Shown one piece after another: positions 26,464 through 35,171 of a DNA stretch of 45,290 nucleotides. Origin of the DNA: Myxococcaceae bacterium. Lineage in GTDB: Bacteria; Myxococcota; Myxococcia; Myxococcales; Myxococcaceae. Position 1 is the first letter of the stretch. Each line of letters opens with the position of its first letter. Both the position numbers and the translations under genes were made by a program. The notes under the pieces are model-generated. The model was not told the DNA's origin and made no database searches. It worked only from the letters and a program-made list of their open reading frames with translations. The stretch lies in the NCBI GenBank assembly GCA_025459425.1, contig JALOQF010000009.1, positions 1 to 45,290 of the forward strand. Direction: 5' to 3'.

Positions 26464-26804
26464 CCGCACGTGCGTCTGGCCTCAGAGCTCGGCTTCGGCC
26501 CCATCGACCCGCGCATCACGCCGCACCTTCGTCTGGCCTCGGAGCTCGGCTTCGGCCCCATCGACCCGAGCACCATGCCGCACCTTCGTCTGGCCTCAGA
26601 ACTCGGCTTCGGCCCCATCGACCCACGCATCACGCCGCACCTTCGTCTGGCCTCGGAGCTCGGCTTCGGCCCATCGACCCGCGCACCACGCCGCACCTTC
26701 GTCTGGCCTCGGAGCACGGCTTCATCCCCATCGACCCGAGCACCGTGCCGCACGTTCGTCTGGCCTCGGAGCACGGCTTCACCCCCATCGACCCGAGCGA
26801 CCGG
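26464..26804. repeat. 57-bp tandem repeat, six units
   Basis: Direct repeats start at 26464, 26521, 26578, 26635, 26691 and 26748. All units are 57 bp except the fourth, which is 56 bp. The unit contains CTTCGTCTGGCCTCGGAGC and GGCTTCGGCCCCATCGACCC. Because 57 is divisible by 3, one plus-strand frame reads a 19-residue repeat (PHLRLASELGFGPIDPRIT), but the 1-bp deletion in unit 4 breaks it. It lies about 150 bp after palindrome A. It is not a CRISPR, as units are contiguous without spacers. Confidence 0.88.
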
Positions 26805-27365
26805 TGGGCGCGACACGGTCGACGAGCGGGCCGACTTCCAGCGTCGCCTCATCCACGCCTCGACGGCGCGGGCGACTCCCCCGGAGAAGGAGGGGCTGAC
26901 ATGGCCGAACGCACGCGAGAACGACGCCGTCGCGCCACCCCCAATCCAGGAGACCGACCTCGGCGCGGTGTCGACATCGCCATCAGTCCCCGCGACGTCA
27001 CAGGCGACGGACCGCGTCGCCCCCGAAGCCACGTCCGCGTGCACCGCAGCGTCGCTCATCGGCCGGAGCCGGGCAGGGGCTGAACCTTCACCACCCATGA
27101 AATGACCGGCCGAACGGGCTCGACAGGCCGCGCGATTCGGGCGACCACCGCGCCCTCCCGAGGCTTCGGAGCCCCCAGGCGCCCCTCGCTCCCACAGGCC
27201 ACCGCGGCCAGGAACCGCTGGCGCCGCACGCCGCGGGAGTCCCCCGATGTCCTTCGACGCAAGCGCCGAGCTGCCGAGGCCCGTTCACCGCGCGGGAGAA
27301 GCCGCCCAACCGACGGCCACCCAAGCGCACGTCACCCGGGCGTGAGGGCTGCGGCCACAGCCCAC

Positions 27366-27404
27366 AAAGGAAACGGCCCGCCATCCGTGAGGATGACGAG
27401 CCGT
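27366..27404 (-). terminator. Intrinsic terminator of csp
   Basis: Read on the minus strand, 27404-27391 (ACGGCTCGTCATCC) pairs with 27386-27373 (GGATGGCGGGCCGT) across a 4-base loop (TCAC): 14 pairs, two of them G-U, followed by TTTCCTTT. It lies 27 bp beyond the csp stop codon. The G-U pairs make the stem stable only in the csp sense, which supports its orientation. Confidence 0.85.
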
Positions 27405-27430
27405 CGTGTCGCAAAGCAGTTCAGCCGGAC

Positions 27431-27634
27431 TTAGACCGGACGAACGTTCTGCGCCTGCAGGCCCTTCGGGCCCTTCGCCACGTCGAACTCCACCTTCTGG
27501 CCTTCCTGCAGGGTGCGGAAGCCCTGAACCTGAATCGCGGTGTGGTGGCAGAACACGTCGTCCCCGCCGCCGTCCTGCGCGATGAATCCAAAGCCCTTCG
27601 CATCATTGAACCACTTCACGGTACCAGTCGCCAT
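27431..27634 (-). CDS. csp: Cold-shock protein, CspA family
   Basis: A 67-residue single OB-fold RNA/ssDNA-binding protein. RNP1 is intact (KGFGFI) and the N-terminus [13 protein letters not shown] is canonical. RNP2 reads DVFCHHTAI instead of the usual DVFVHFSAI, with Val to Cys and Phe to His changes; I associate this form with myxobacterial Csps. The C-terminus [13 protein letters not shown] is normal. It is transcribed away from livM. About 200 bp separate it from the livM start, enough for the long structured leader that csp messages often carry, but I cannot prove one. A strong terminator follows. Confidence 0.95.
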   Translation of the reverse strand: MATGTVKWFNDAKGFGFIAQDGGGDDVFCHHTAIQVQGFRTLQEGQKVEFDVAKGPKGLQAQNVRPV

Positions 27635-27842
27635 CGTCTGCTTTCAGTGTTCCCGGCGCATTCAGTTGCGCCGGTGCGCGGATTGATCTGCGCAGGCGCC
27701 CTCCTACACGGGTTCGGGCACGCACACCAGCCACCCCACCCAACTTTCGCAACCCCCTGACTTCCCGATGACACGAGCGCTCGGAAGCGGCTGCATTCCC
27801 GGGTGGCGTCATGGTGGCGCTGGTGTAGACGCCCCGACCTGC

Positions 27843-28910
27843 GTGAAGTCCTTCCTGCCCGTCGTCGCCGCCACGGTGGTGCTCGCGGTGCTGCAGCTGC
27901 TGCTCGGCACCTCGGAGTACTTCGTGTACCTCACCTCGCTCGTCGGGGTGAACGTGGTGCTGGCGGTGTCGCTCAACATCATCAACGGCATGACGGGCCA
28001 GTTCAGCATCGGGCACGCGGGCTTCATGGCGGTGGGCGCGTACGTGGCGGGCACCACCTCGCTGATCCTCAAGGACGATCAGCTCTCGTTCCTCCCGCCG
28101 GCGGTGTCAGACCAGCTCTTCCTGCTGCTGGCGTTGCTGCTGGGCGGAGGGACGGCGGGGCTCTTCGGCTTCCTGGTCGGCCTGCCGAGCCTGCGGCTGC
28201 GCGGCGACTACCTGGCCATCGTCACGCTGGGCTTCGGAGAGATCATCCGCGTGGTCATCCAGAACTCCGACGGCCTGTCGAAGTCGCTGGGAGCGGTGCC
28301 CGGGCTGTCGCTGGTGGGCAGCTTCGTGGGCAAGTTCGGCGGAGCGCTCGGCGTCTCGGGCGTGCCCCAGCGGTCGACCTTCTTCATGGTGTGGTTCTGG
28401 GTCTTCGTGCTGGTGCTGCTGGCGCGCCGGCTGGCGGACTCGTCGCACGGCCGGTGGCTCAAGGCGATTCGGGAAGACGAGGTGGCGGCCGAGGCGATGG
28501 GCGTCGACACCACGAGCTACAAGGTGCGGGCCTTCGTGGTGTCGAGCTTCTTCGCGGGCATCGCGGGCGGGCTGTTCGCGCACTTCGTGCCCATCATCAA
28601 CCCGGGCTCGTTCACCTTCGTGAAGTCGATGGAGGTGGTGGTGATGATCGTCGCCGGCGGGCTCGGCAGCACCACGGGCGCCATCGTGGCGGCGGTGTTC
28701 CTCACGCTGCTCCCCGAGGGCCTGCGCTCGCTCTTCCTGCAGCTCGGCGGCGGCGACGCGTCGCTGGCGCAGAAGGTCGACCAGGTGCGCATGCCCATCT
28801 ACGGCGTGCTGCTGGTGCTCATCATGCTGACGCGCAGCCAGGGGCTGTTCGGCACGCACGAGGCGTGGGACCTGTGGAAGCGCCGGAAGCCCGCGGAGGC
28901 GAAGGCGTGA
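27843..28910 (+). CDS. livM: Branched-chain amino acid ABC transporter permease LivM
   Basis: A 355-residue inner-membrane permease. It contains the LivM core LAVSLNIINGMTGQFSIGHA followed by FMAVGAYVAG, the LRLRGDYLAIVTLGFGEIIR motif that contacts the ATPase, and IREDEVAAEAMGVD in the cytoplasmic loop. About ten TM segments are visible. I prefer GTG 27843 because the hydrophobic N-terminus begins right there; ATG 27768 is an alternative that adds 25 unconvincing residues. It overlaps livG by 4 bp. The usual partner LivH and a periplasmic binding protein are absent from both sides, so they must be encoded elsewhere or LivM may work with a distant LivH. Confidence 0.9.
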   Translation: MKSFLPVVAATVVLAVLQLLLGTSEYFVYLTSLVGVNVVLAVSLNIINGMTGQFSIGHAGFMAVGAYVAGTTSLILKDDQLSFLPPAVSDQLFLLLALLLGGGTAGLFGFLVGLPSLRLRGDYLAIVTLGFGEIIRVVIQNSDGLSKSLGAVPGLSLVGSFVGKFGGALGVSGVPQRSTFFMVWFWVFVLVLLARRLADSSHGRWLKAIREDEVAAEAMGVDTTSYKVRAFVVSSFFAGIAGGLFAHFVPIINPGSFTFVKSMEVVVMIVAGGLGSTTGAIVAAVFLTLLPEGLRSLFLQLGGGDASLAQKVDQVRMPIYGVLLVLIMLTRSQGLFGTHEAWDLWKRRKPAEAKA

Positions 28911-29782
28911 GCGCGCCGCTGCTCGAGGCGAAGAAGGTGTCCATCCGCTTCGGGGGCCTCAAGGCCCTCACGGACTTCTCGCTGACGCTGTCACGCGGTG
29001 ACTTGAAGGGCCTCATCGGCCCCAACGGCGCGGGCAAGACGACGGCCTTCAACGTGCTCACCGGGGTCTACGCGCCGACCGAAGGCGAGGTCGTCGTCGC
29101 CGGCGAGCGGGTGAACGGCAAGCGGCCCTTTCAGATCAACCGGCTCGGCGTCGCGCGCACGTTCCAGAACATTCGCCTCTTCAAGCAGCTCACCGCGCTC
29201 GACAACGTGCGCATCGCGATTCTGCCCGAGACGAAGCGGTGGTTCGACGCGGGCCGGGTGCAGGCCCTCAAGCGGGGCAGCGGCGTGCAGCGCGCGTTGG
29301 GAGCGGCGCTCGACGCGACGGACAACTACCGCGACTGGTGGCGCGCCTTCCTGCGCACGCCGGGCTTCCTCGCCGAAGAGGCGGTCGTGACGGCGAAGGC
29401 CGAGGAGCTCTTGTCGGTGATGGGCCTGTCGCACCGAAAGGACGAGCTGGCGTCGTCCTTGCCGTACGGCGAGCAGCGCCGCCTCGAGATGGCGCGGGCG
29501 CTGGGCACGAAGCCGAACGTGCTGCTGCTCGACGAGCCGGCCGCGGGCATGAACACCCGCGAGAAGGCCGACTTGATGGTGCTCATCCGCCAGCTGCGCG
29601 ACCAGTTCCAGGTGGGCATTCTCGTCATCGAGCACGACATGAAGCTGGTGATGGGCATCTGCGAACACCTGACGGTGCTCGACCACGGCGAGACCATCGC
29701 CTCGGGTGACCCGGCGCTGGTCCGCAAGGACGCGAAGGTCATCGAGGCCTACCTCGGAGAGGCGCCCGCCCATGTCGCCTGA
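28907..29782 (+). CDS. livG: Branched-chain amino acid ABC transporter ATP-binding protein LivG
   Basis: A 291-residue ATPase. Walker A is GPNGAGKTT, the signature region is SLPYGEQRRLEMARAL (the LivG form with YG instead of LSGG), Walker B is VLLLDEPAAGMN, and the switch His is in VIEHDMKLV. An insert of about 40 residues after the Q-loop (between FQNIRLF and the signature) is longer than in E. coli LivG (255 residues) and includes a Trp-rich segment (NYRDWWRAF). Translation starts at GTG 28907, overlapping the livM stop (GTGA). Hydrolyses ATP to drive branched-chain amino acid import. Confidence 0.93.
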   Translation: MSAPLLEAKKVSIRFGGLKALTDFSLTLSRGDLKGLIGPNGAGKTTAFNVLTGVYAPTEGEVVVAGERVNGKRPFQINRLGVARTFQNIRLFKQLTALDNVRIAILPETKRWFDAGRVQALKRGSGVQRALGAALDATDNYRDWWRAFLRTPGFLAEEAVVTAKAEELLSVMGLSHRKDELASSLPYGEQRRLEMARALGTKPNVLLLDEPAAGMNTREKADLMVLIRQLRDQFQVGILVIEHDMKLVMGICEHLTVLDHGETIASGDPALVRKDAKVIEAYLGEAPAHVA

Positions 29783-30518
29783 GGCGCTCGGCAAACGGCC
29801 TCCGCGCGAGGGGCTGCTCGAGGTCGACGACCTCTTCGTCAGCTACGGCCCCATCGCGGCGCTCAAGGGCGTGACGCTCTCGGTCGGCCAGGGCGAGGTG
29901 GTGGCGCTCATCGGCGCGAACGGCGCCGGCAAGACGTCGACGCTGCGCGCGGTGAGCGGCCTGGTGAAGCCGGCCAAAGGCGCGGTGCGGTTCAAGGGCC
30001 AGGCGCTCACCGGCCTCAAGGCGAACCAGGTGGTGGCGAAGGGCCTCGCGCATGCGCCGGAAGGGCGCGGCATCTTCCCGAACCTCACGGTGCAGGAGAA
30101 CCTCGACCTCGGCGCCTGGCTGCGGAAAGACGGCGACGCCATCGCGGGCGACCTCGAGAAGTGCTTCTCGCTCTTCCCGCGGCTGAAGGAGCGCCGGGCC
30201 CAGCTCGCCGGCACGCTCTCGGGCGGAGAGCAGCAGATGCTGGCCATCTCGCGCGCGCTCATGTCGCGGCCGACGCTGCTGCTCCTCGACGAGCCGTCCT
30301 TAGGCCTCGCGCCGCAGGTGACGCAGACCATCTTCCGCATCCTGAAAGACGTGAACGCCCAGGGCATGTCGATTCTGCTCGTCGAGCAGAACGCGCACCT
30401 CGCCCTGGGCCTCGCGCACTGGGCCTACGTGCTCGAGACCGGCACCCTCGTGCTGCAGGGCACCGGCCAGGAGCTGCTCGCCAGCGAGGCCATTCGCAAG
30501 GCGTACCTCGGCGAATAG
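29772..30518 (+). CDS. livF: Branched-chain amino acid ABC transporter ATP-binding protein LivF
   Basis: A 248-residue ATPase, partner of LivG. Walker A is GANGAGKTS, then HAPEGRGIFPNLTVQENL (the Q-loop region typical of LivF), signature TLSGGEQQMLAISRAL, Walker B LLLLDEPSLGLAP and switch His-to-Gln type ILLVEQNAHLAL, which is normal for LivF. ATG 29772 overlaps the end of livG by 11 bp. The gene is last in the operon; its stop lies 9 bp from the convergent cytochrome gene, so terminators must be shared or absent; none is visible. Confidence 0.93.
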   Translation: MSPEALGKRPPREGLLEVDDLFVSYGPIAALKGVTLSVGQGEVVALIGANGAGKTSTLRAVSGLVKPAKGAVRFKGQALTGLKANQVVAKGLAHAPEGRGIFPNLTVQENLDLGAWLRKDGDAIAGDLEKCFSLFPRLKERRAQLAGTLSGGEQQMLAISRALMSRPTLLLLDEPSLGLAPQVTQTIFRILKDVNAQGMSILLVEQNAHLALGLAHWAYVLETGTLVLQGTGQELLASEAIRKAYLGE

Positions 30519-30527
30519 GCCCGCTCG

Positions 30528-32579
30528 TCAGAAGACGCCGGGGTTGTCATCGAGCGAGAGCAGGAAGTCGACGAGGTCGGCCTGCTCGCGCGCGGTGAAG
30601 CCGGTGGTGGCGTCGACGAAGAACTCGTGGCCCGAGCCGTCGAGGTTCTGCGGCACGAGCGAGGGCACCGCGCGGTTGCGGGCCACCACCTGCGCGCGCA
30701 GCCCCGAGTCCACCACGGCGCGCAGCGAGCCGCCGGCGTCGAGCGGCCGGAAGGCCGACAGCGTACCTGGAATGCCCAGGCCGTTGGGGTCGGCGACGGT
30801 GAACGAGCCATCGGCGTTGTACGTGAGCGCGCCCTGCGCCACTCCCGCGCCGCCGTCGTGGAAGTACGGCGCGGTGAGGAAGAGCGCCCGCAGCGACAGC
30901 GTCTTGTACCCGCCATCGCGCGTCACGAAGGGGAGCCGCGCAGGGTTGTCGGTGATGCCCGTGAGCGGCACGTTGAGCTCCCTCGCGCCCGCGCGCACCG
31001 GCACGCTCTCGTCGAACGCGAAGAGCTTCGGCGCCTGGAGCCGCCCATCCAACGCGAGGCGCGAGCGGGCGCGCGCGTCGTTCATGCGCAGCGCGGCGTT
31101 CGGGTGCACCTTGTTGTCGGTGAAGAAGGGCGCGGTGTGGCAACCGTTGCAGCCCGCGCGCAGGAAGACGCCGGCGCCACGCGAGACCGCTCCCGTCGAG
31201 AGCGCGCGCTGGTTGGCGGCCGTCTTGTTCGGCGGCGGCACCAGGCTGTCCTGGTACATCGCCATGGCGTTGGACCCGCGCAGGAAGCGGCCCGAGCCGA
31301 AGGTGAAGGCGCCCGTGTCGGGGCTCCAGAAGAGGCCGTTGAAGGTGGCCGCGGTGGGCTTGAGGTTCGGGTACGGCCCGGAGCCGGGCCCGATGACCTG
31401 CTTCTCGAGCTCGGCCGTGCGGGGGTCGGGCGCCACCGTGCGCAGCCAGTCTCCCGGCCGCACGGGCGTCGACGGCAGCCGCAGCGCCGGGTCGGTCGCG
31501 TTCTGCAGCAGAATGCCGTCGTACACCTGCGAGTCGATGTCGAGCAGCGCCGAGTCGAACGCGTTGGCGATGATGTTGACCTCGCTCGAGTGCACCGCGC
31601 TGGTGGCCGTCGACAACCCGCGGAACGGCCCCGCCTGGAAGGCACCGTCGAAGCCGAACTTGTTGAACGACCACGTGAAGACGTGCGGAATCTGCGTGGT
31701 GTTGCTGATGCGGTCGATGGAGCTCTCGAAGTGGCCGGGCGGCACCTGCAGCACCACGTCGTCGGCCGCGCGCTCGATCTTCTCGGGGTCGGGCAAGCGG
31801 GTGATGGCGCCGGTGCTGGTGATGACCTGCTTCCCGGTGCCGGCGGCGTAGAGCGCGGGGTCGGTCACGTTGATCGAGAGGCGGCCCACCGCCGAGGCGG
31901 TGTTCGGCGTGAGGGCCACCAGCGCCGCGGCGTTCAAGTCACCGTTGGGGATGCCGTCGAGCCGGCGGCCGTTCTCGTCGAGCGTCACGTGGCAGATGGC
32001 ACAGGTGATGTTGAAGTCGGGCCGCAGGCCCAGGGGAAGCAGCGCGCCAGCCTCGACGTCGAGGCCCGTGTCGAGCACCGTTCCCCGCGTGAGCACCGTG
32101 CTGCCCACCCGCAAATCCTTCAGCAGCTGAATGCGAAGGTTGGTCGTGTGCCGGCCATTCAACTGCGCGATGGCGATGATGAGCTCGGGGAGGATGAGCT
32201 CGAGCCCCTTCGAGAAGCCGAACACCCGCTGAAAGCCGAAGTTGTCACCCACCACGGCGTTGTCGAACACCAGCTTGCCCTCGGCGATGCCGAGCGAGGT
32301 GACGTGCACCATGCCGAGGCGCGCGTAGGCGTTGGGGTCGAAGGGGTTGAGGCCCGCCTGAAGCACGCGGGTGAAGGCCTGGCCCGCCGAGAGGCGCTGC
32401 CCGAAGAGGTCGTAGGTGTTGAGGGGCTGGGTCGGTGCGGGCGCGAGCAGGTCGGTCGCGGTCAGCGCTTCCCGGTTCACCGCGACCTGCGGCGCCGGCT
32501 CGTCGGGTTCTCCAGACACCGCCTGCCCACCACAACTCCACAGAACACCAGCCAACGACGCGACGAAGATTCCCCGCAT
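30528..32579 (-). CDS. Di-haem cytochrome c peroxidase-like lipoprotein
   Basis: A 683-residue exported cytochrome. The signal ends in a lipobox (LWSC). There are two c-type haem sites, CAICH (about residue 192) and CNGCH (about 476), and C-terminal features of MauG/CcpA-like proteins: LTAPYFHDGGAGV, a likely axial-ligand region, and LVDFLLSLDD. The domain of about 190 residues before the first haem has no assignment. ATG 32579 is preceded by GGAGG at optimal distance; an ATG at 32615 in frame is less likely. The function is probably periplasmic peroxide reduction or oxidation of a protein or metabolite; E. coli-type CcpA is only half this length. Confidence 0.8.
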   Translation of the reverse strand: MRGIFVASLAGVLWSCGGQAVSGEPDEPAPQVAVNREALTATDLLAPAPTQPLNTYDLFGQRLSAGQAFTRVLQAGLNPFDPNAYARLGMVHVTSLGIAEGKLVFDNAVVGDNFGFQRVFGFSKGLELILPELIIAIAQLNGRHTTNLRIQLLKDLRVGSTVLTRGTVLDTGLDVEAGALLPLGLRPDFNITCAICHVTLDENGRRLDGIPNGDLNAAALVALTPNTASAVGRLSINVTDPALYAAGTGKQVITSTGAITRLPDPEKIERAADDVVLQVPPGHFESSIDRISNTTQIPHVFTWSFNKFGFDGAFQAGPFRGLSTATSAVHSSEVNIIANAFDSALLDIDSQVYDGILLQNATDPALRLPSTPVRPGDWLRTVAPDPRTAELEKQVIGPGSGPYPNLKPTAATFNGLFWSPDTGAFTFGSGRFLRGSNAMAMYQDSLVPPPNKTAANQRALSTGAVSRGAGVFLRAGCNGCHTAPFFTDNKVHPNAALRMNDARARSRLALDGRLQAPKLFAFDESVPVRAGARELNVPLTGITDNPARLPFVTRDGGYKTLSLRALFLTAPYFHDGGAGVAQGALTYNADGSFTVADPNGLGIPGTLSAFRPLDAGGSLRAVVDSGLRAQVVARNRAVPSLVPQNLDGSGHEFFVDATTGFTAREQADLVDFLLSLDDNPGVF

Positions 32580-32739
32580 GTGTCCCTCCAGTCGGAGCGC
32601 TCCCCACGAGCGCACGGAGAGTGTTCACTGGCGTGCCCAGTACGATTCAAGGCGCCCAATGCGGGGGTGAGGCCCAGAGTTGCGCTGACCTGCGCACAGA
32701 GACACGGCTTCGCTGAATTGACGTCGACGAGCTTTCGCG

Positions 32740-33297
32740 TCAGGCCTTGTCCCAGCGAACCCGGTAGGTCGCCTCGCGGGGGCCCGAGGTCCCCGTGAGC
32801 TCGCAGCGCGCACCGCTGCCCCCGGCGACCCTCACGATGGTCTCGAAGATGCCCTCGTAATAGCCGTGGCAGCCGAGGTGGTCGTTGAGCCAGATGGACA
32901 CCTCGGTCGGCGTCTTCTCGTCGACGCGGGCCTCGGTGCAGTTGTCACTGGTGCGCAGGTTGCGCGTCATGCGCTTGAGCGTCCACAGGGGGCCCATGAG
33001 CCGCGCCGCCGCGTGGACCGCCCGGCCCAACACCGTCTCGACGTACCCTTCCACCACCAGCCGCCCCACCCCACGAAACGCAGGCTCGGTGCCCAGGTCG
33101 GGGAAGGCCAGCTTCGAGGTGACGTGGAGCGCGTCGATGAACTGGGCCCGCGTGTACGCCGGCAACATCTTCGCGAAGTCGATGCCGATGCCCTTGAAGG
33201 CCGGGTCGATGACGGAGGCCTCGACGCCGTGCTTGAGCAACGCCAACCGGAGCCCTTCGAGCGTGTTGCTGTAGACGAGCTCTTCAGGTTGCTTCAC
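32740..33297 (-). CDS. DUF2378 (TIGR02265) family protein
   Basis: A 185-residue member of the large myxobacterial paralogous family. Diagnostic features are the N-terminal ELVYSNTLEGL, LLPAYTRAQF in the middle, GYVETVLGRAVHAAARLMGP, and the RMTRNLRTSDNCTEARV block, followed by a C-terminal YEGIFETIVR and TYRVRW. Family function is unknown; many genomes of Myxococcota encode tens of copies. No signal peptide. It reads toward the cytochrome gene with a 160-bp gap. This gene is the best single taxonomic marker in the window. Confidence 0.85.
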   Translation of the reverse strand: MKQPEELVYSNTLEGLRLALLKHGVEASVIDPAFKGIGIDFAKMLPAYTRAQFIDALHVTSKLAFPDLGTEPAFRGVGRLVVEGYVETVLGRAVHAAARLMGPLWTLKRMTRNLRTSDNCTEARVDEKTPTEVSIWLNDHLGCHGYYEGIFETIVRVAGGSGARCELTGTSGPREATYRVRWDKA

Positions 33298-33382
33298 GGC
33301 GGCTGGAGTCTGGCGTCAACGACCTGCTTTCGCCAGCAAACAGGTGTCGACCAGTCGGGTCGGAGGCTTCCCTCCCGGAACA

Positions 33383-33616
33383 TCAGCGTGGCCGTTGGAG
33401 CGGCCAGCGCCCGCGCACGGCACGGTGGGTGAGGGCGGAGGCGACGAGGGCGACGAGCCACGAGCCCTCGCGCGGAACGCCCAGCGCCTGACAGGCCGCG
33501 TTGGCGCCGAACCAGGCGCCGAGCGTGACGGGAAGGGTGAGGAGCGAGGCGAGCGGCGAGGCAGAACGCGGCTCCGTCGGGCCATCAGAGGCCCAGCGCC
33601 TCACGCACCTGCGCAC
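33383..33616 (-). CDS. Possible small membrane protein
   Basis: A 77-residue open frame with two apolar stretches (LASLLTLPVTLGAWFGANAA and WLVALVASALTHRAV) between the DUF2378 gene and the oxidoreductase. It overlaps the oxidoreductase 3' end by about 32 bp; a start further inside would avoid this. No ribosome-binding site or family is recognised. It may be real, given the clean hydrophobic pattern, but could be chance. Confidence 0.35.
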   Translation of the reverse strand: MRRCVRRWASDGPTEPRSASPLASLLTLPVTLGAWFGANAACQALGVPREGSWLVALVASALTHRAVRGRWPLQRPR

Positions 33617-34211
33617 CCGTCATGTTCGAGTTCCACACCTTCGTGCCGAAGTCGAAGCGGGCCGAGGTGGCGATGTCTCCGACGAGAATGGGCTCGAAGC
33701 CGCCATCGAGCACGAGGCCCTCGGCCTTCTTCATCGCGCGCGCGTCGTTCCCCGCGAGGGGAATGCCCATGCGGCCCTCTTCGCGGTGCGCGGCGTCGGC
33801 GAGGTTCTTGAAGTGCACGGTGTTGAAGGCCTTCACCACCGACGACTTGGGCAGGCGCTTCTGCGTCCACCCGCCGGAGCCGTGGCCGAGCAGCTTCACC
33901 TCGTCGACGAGCGCGCCGTCACGCGCGGGGATGACGTTGTTCGCGTCGAGCACCAGCTTGCCGGCCAGCGGCGCGGCGAGGCGGTCGGCGAGCTCGGGCA
34001 TCGCCGAGAAGGGCACGCCGAGGAAGATGACCTCGGCCCACGCGGCCGTCTCGTCCACCGTCCCGCGGCTGGCGTTCGCGCCCACCTTCTGCACGAGGCC
34101 ATCGAGCGTCTCGGGGTGCCGAGACGAGAAGCGCACCTCGTGGCCGGCCTTCGCCCACAGCGTGCCCAGCGTGGAGCCCATCATTCCCGACCCGATGATG
34201 CCGATGCGCAT
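33585..34211 (-). CDS. NADPH-dependent F420/NADP-type oxidoreductase
   Basis: A 208-residue Rossmann-fold protein. The N-terminus MRIGIIGSGMMGSTLGTLWA is the GxGxxG dinucleotide motif; FSSRHPETL follows at the position that sets NADP preference (Ser/Arg). VIFLGVPFSAMPEL and VLDANNVIPARDG match the F420_oxidored family (pfam03807). KAFNTVHFKNLAD and PLAGNDARAMKKAEGL are further conserved blocks. It probably transfers hydride between NADPH and a small acceptor; F420 itself is not implied by this sequence. ATG 34211 is the natural start; a longer open frame upstream is not coding. It is divergent from the acyltransferase gene. Confidence 0.85.
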   Translation of the reverse strand: MRIGIIGSGMMGSTLGTLWAKAGHEVRFSSRHPETLDGLVQKVGANASRGTVDETAAWAEVIFLGVPFSAMPELADRLAAPLAGKLVLDANNVIPARDGALVDEVKLLGHGSGGWTQKRLPKSSVVKAFNTVHFKNLADAAHREEGRMGIPLAGNDARAMKKAEGLVLDGGFEPILVGDIATSARFDFGTKVWNSNMTGAQVREALGL

Positions 34212-34367
34212 GCCCTGCCCTTTCGTCCGACGTGGAGCCGCGCACCCTAGGCCGGCCGAGGTCGAAGGGGACCCGTCAAACGGCGTGGACGTCATGACGC
34301 CTTGAGCAAAACCCACGGCCGATACTTCGTGACGCGCCGATGACGAAAGGCGAGGACAGTGCTCCGC

Positions 34368-35171
34368 ATGAATCGCGTCGTGAACGTCTTCCGCTTCGTC
34401 GCCGGCTTCCTCGTCATCATGGTGATGACGCTCATCGTGATGGTGGCGGTGACGCTGATGCTGCCGTTCCGGGTGGCGCGCATCTACATCTGCAACTGGT
34501 GGGGCCACGTGGTGGGCCGCAGCATCGTCTTCCTCGCCGGCGTCACCCCGAAGGTGAACGGCTGGGAGCGCCTGAAGGGCTCGATGCCCGCCATCTTCGT
34601 GATGAACCACACCAGCACGCTCGACGCCTTCTCCGGCATCTGGATGTGCCCGTACGGCGGCTGCGGCGTGTTCAAGAAGGAGATCGTCAAGGTGCCGTTC
34701 TACGGCCAGCTCGCGTGGATGTCGGGGCACCTGCTCATCGACCGCGCGAACACCGGCAAGGCCGTCGAGACGCTGAAGGACATGGCGATCTTCATGAACA
34801 AGCACCGCCTCGGCATCTGGATCTTCCCCGAGGGCACGCGGAGCCGCGATGGGCGGCTGCTCCCGTTCAAGAAGGGCTTCGTGCACATGGCCATCGCCAC
34901 GGGCTTTCCCGTCGTGCCCGTCGTCGTGCACGGCGCGCACAAGAACTGGGAGAAGGGCACGTTCCTCGGCTTCAAGCCCATGACGATGAACGTCGACGTG
35001 CTGCCGCCCATCGACACGAAGGGCTGGAAGGAAGAGACGGCCGCCGAGCACGCACAGGCGGTGCATGACCTGATGGCCGCGCAGCTGGCGGACGATCAGA
35101 AGCCCGCGCCCGTGGCCCTCACGCCGGTGCTACCGCCGGTGGCGCCGGGCGCCGCGCCCGTGGTGCCCTGA
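34368..35171 (+). CDS. 1-acyl-sn-glycerol-3-phosphate acyltransferase (PlsC family)
   Basis: A 267-residue membrane acyltransferase. TM segments fill about residues 9-32 and 45-58. The catalytic NHTSTLD (HX4D) is at about 83-89, followed by KKEIVKVPFYGQL and the glycerol-phosphate-binding FPEGTRSRDG, then VPVVVHGAHK: all four PlsC blocks are there. The likely product is phosphatidic acid or another acylated lipid. Start: ATG 34368; GTG 34359, with AGGA four bases before it, is also possible. A Pro/Ala-rich tail of about 25 residues is atypical and overlaps the end of the convergent hydrolase gene by 76 bp. Confidence 0.88.
   Translation: MNRVVNVFRFVAGFLVIMVMTLIVMVAVTLMLPFRVARIYICNWWGHVVGRSIVFLAGVTPKVNGWERLKGSMPAIFVMNHTSTLDAFSGIWMCPYGGCGVFKKEIVKVPFYGQLAWMSGHLLIDRANTGKAVETLKDMAIFMNKHRLGIWIFPEGTRSRDGRLLPFKKGFVHMAIATGFPVVPVVVHGAHKNWEKGTFLGFKPMTMNVDVLPPIDTKGWKEETAAEHAQAVHDLMAAQLADDQKPAPVALTPVLPPVAPGAAPVVP

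Larger units (their letters stand above)
26009..27365. other. Gene-poor repeat island
   Basis: About 1.36 kb between the MopE-like gene and csp with no gene I can support. It contains a hairpin just after the upstream gene, a 70-bp nested palindrome and a six-unit 57-bp tandem repeat. Long open frames cross it on both strands but run through the palindrome and change frame at a 56-bp repeat unit. Around 26805-27360 I see only unstructured GC-rich sequence. Confidence 0.6.

Noticed and set aside
26464-26804. CRISPR array
   Set aside because: Units are contiguous 57-mers with no unique spacers and no cas genes nearby.
26050-27105. 351-residue frame (and opposite-strand frame 26265-27098) over the repeat island
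   Set aside because: Both cross the palindrome and the frame-breaking repeat unit, have ordinary background base composition at third positions and no domain.
34262-34300. Inverted repeat GGCGT...ACGCC between the oxidoreductase and acyltransferase genes
   Set aside because: Five-base GC-rich arms with a 10-base spacer are expected by chance here; no promoter elements beside it.
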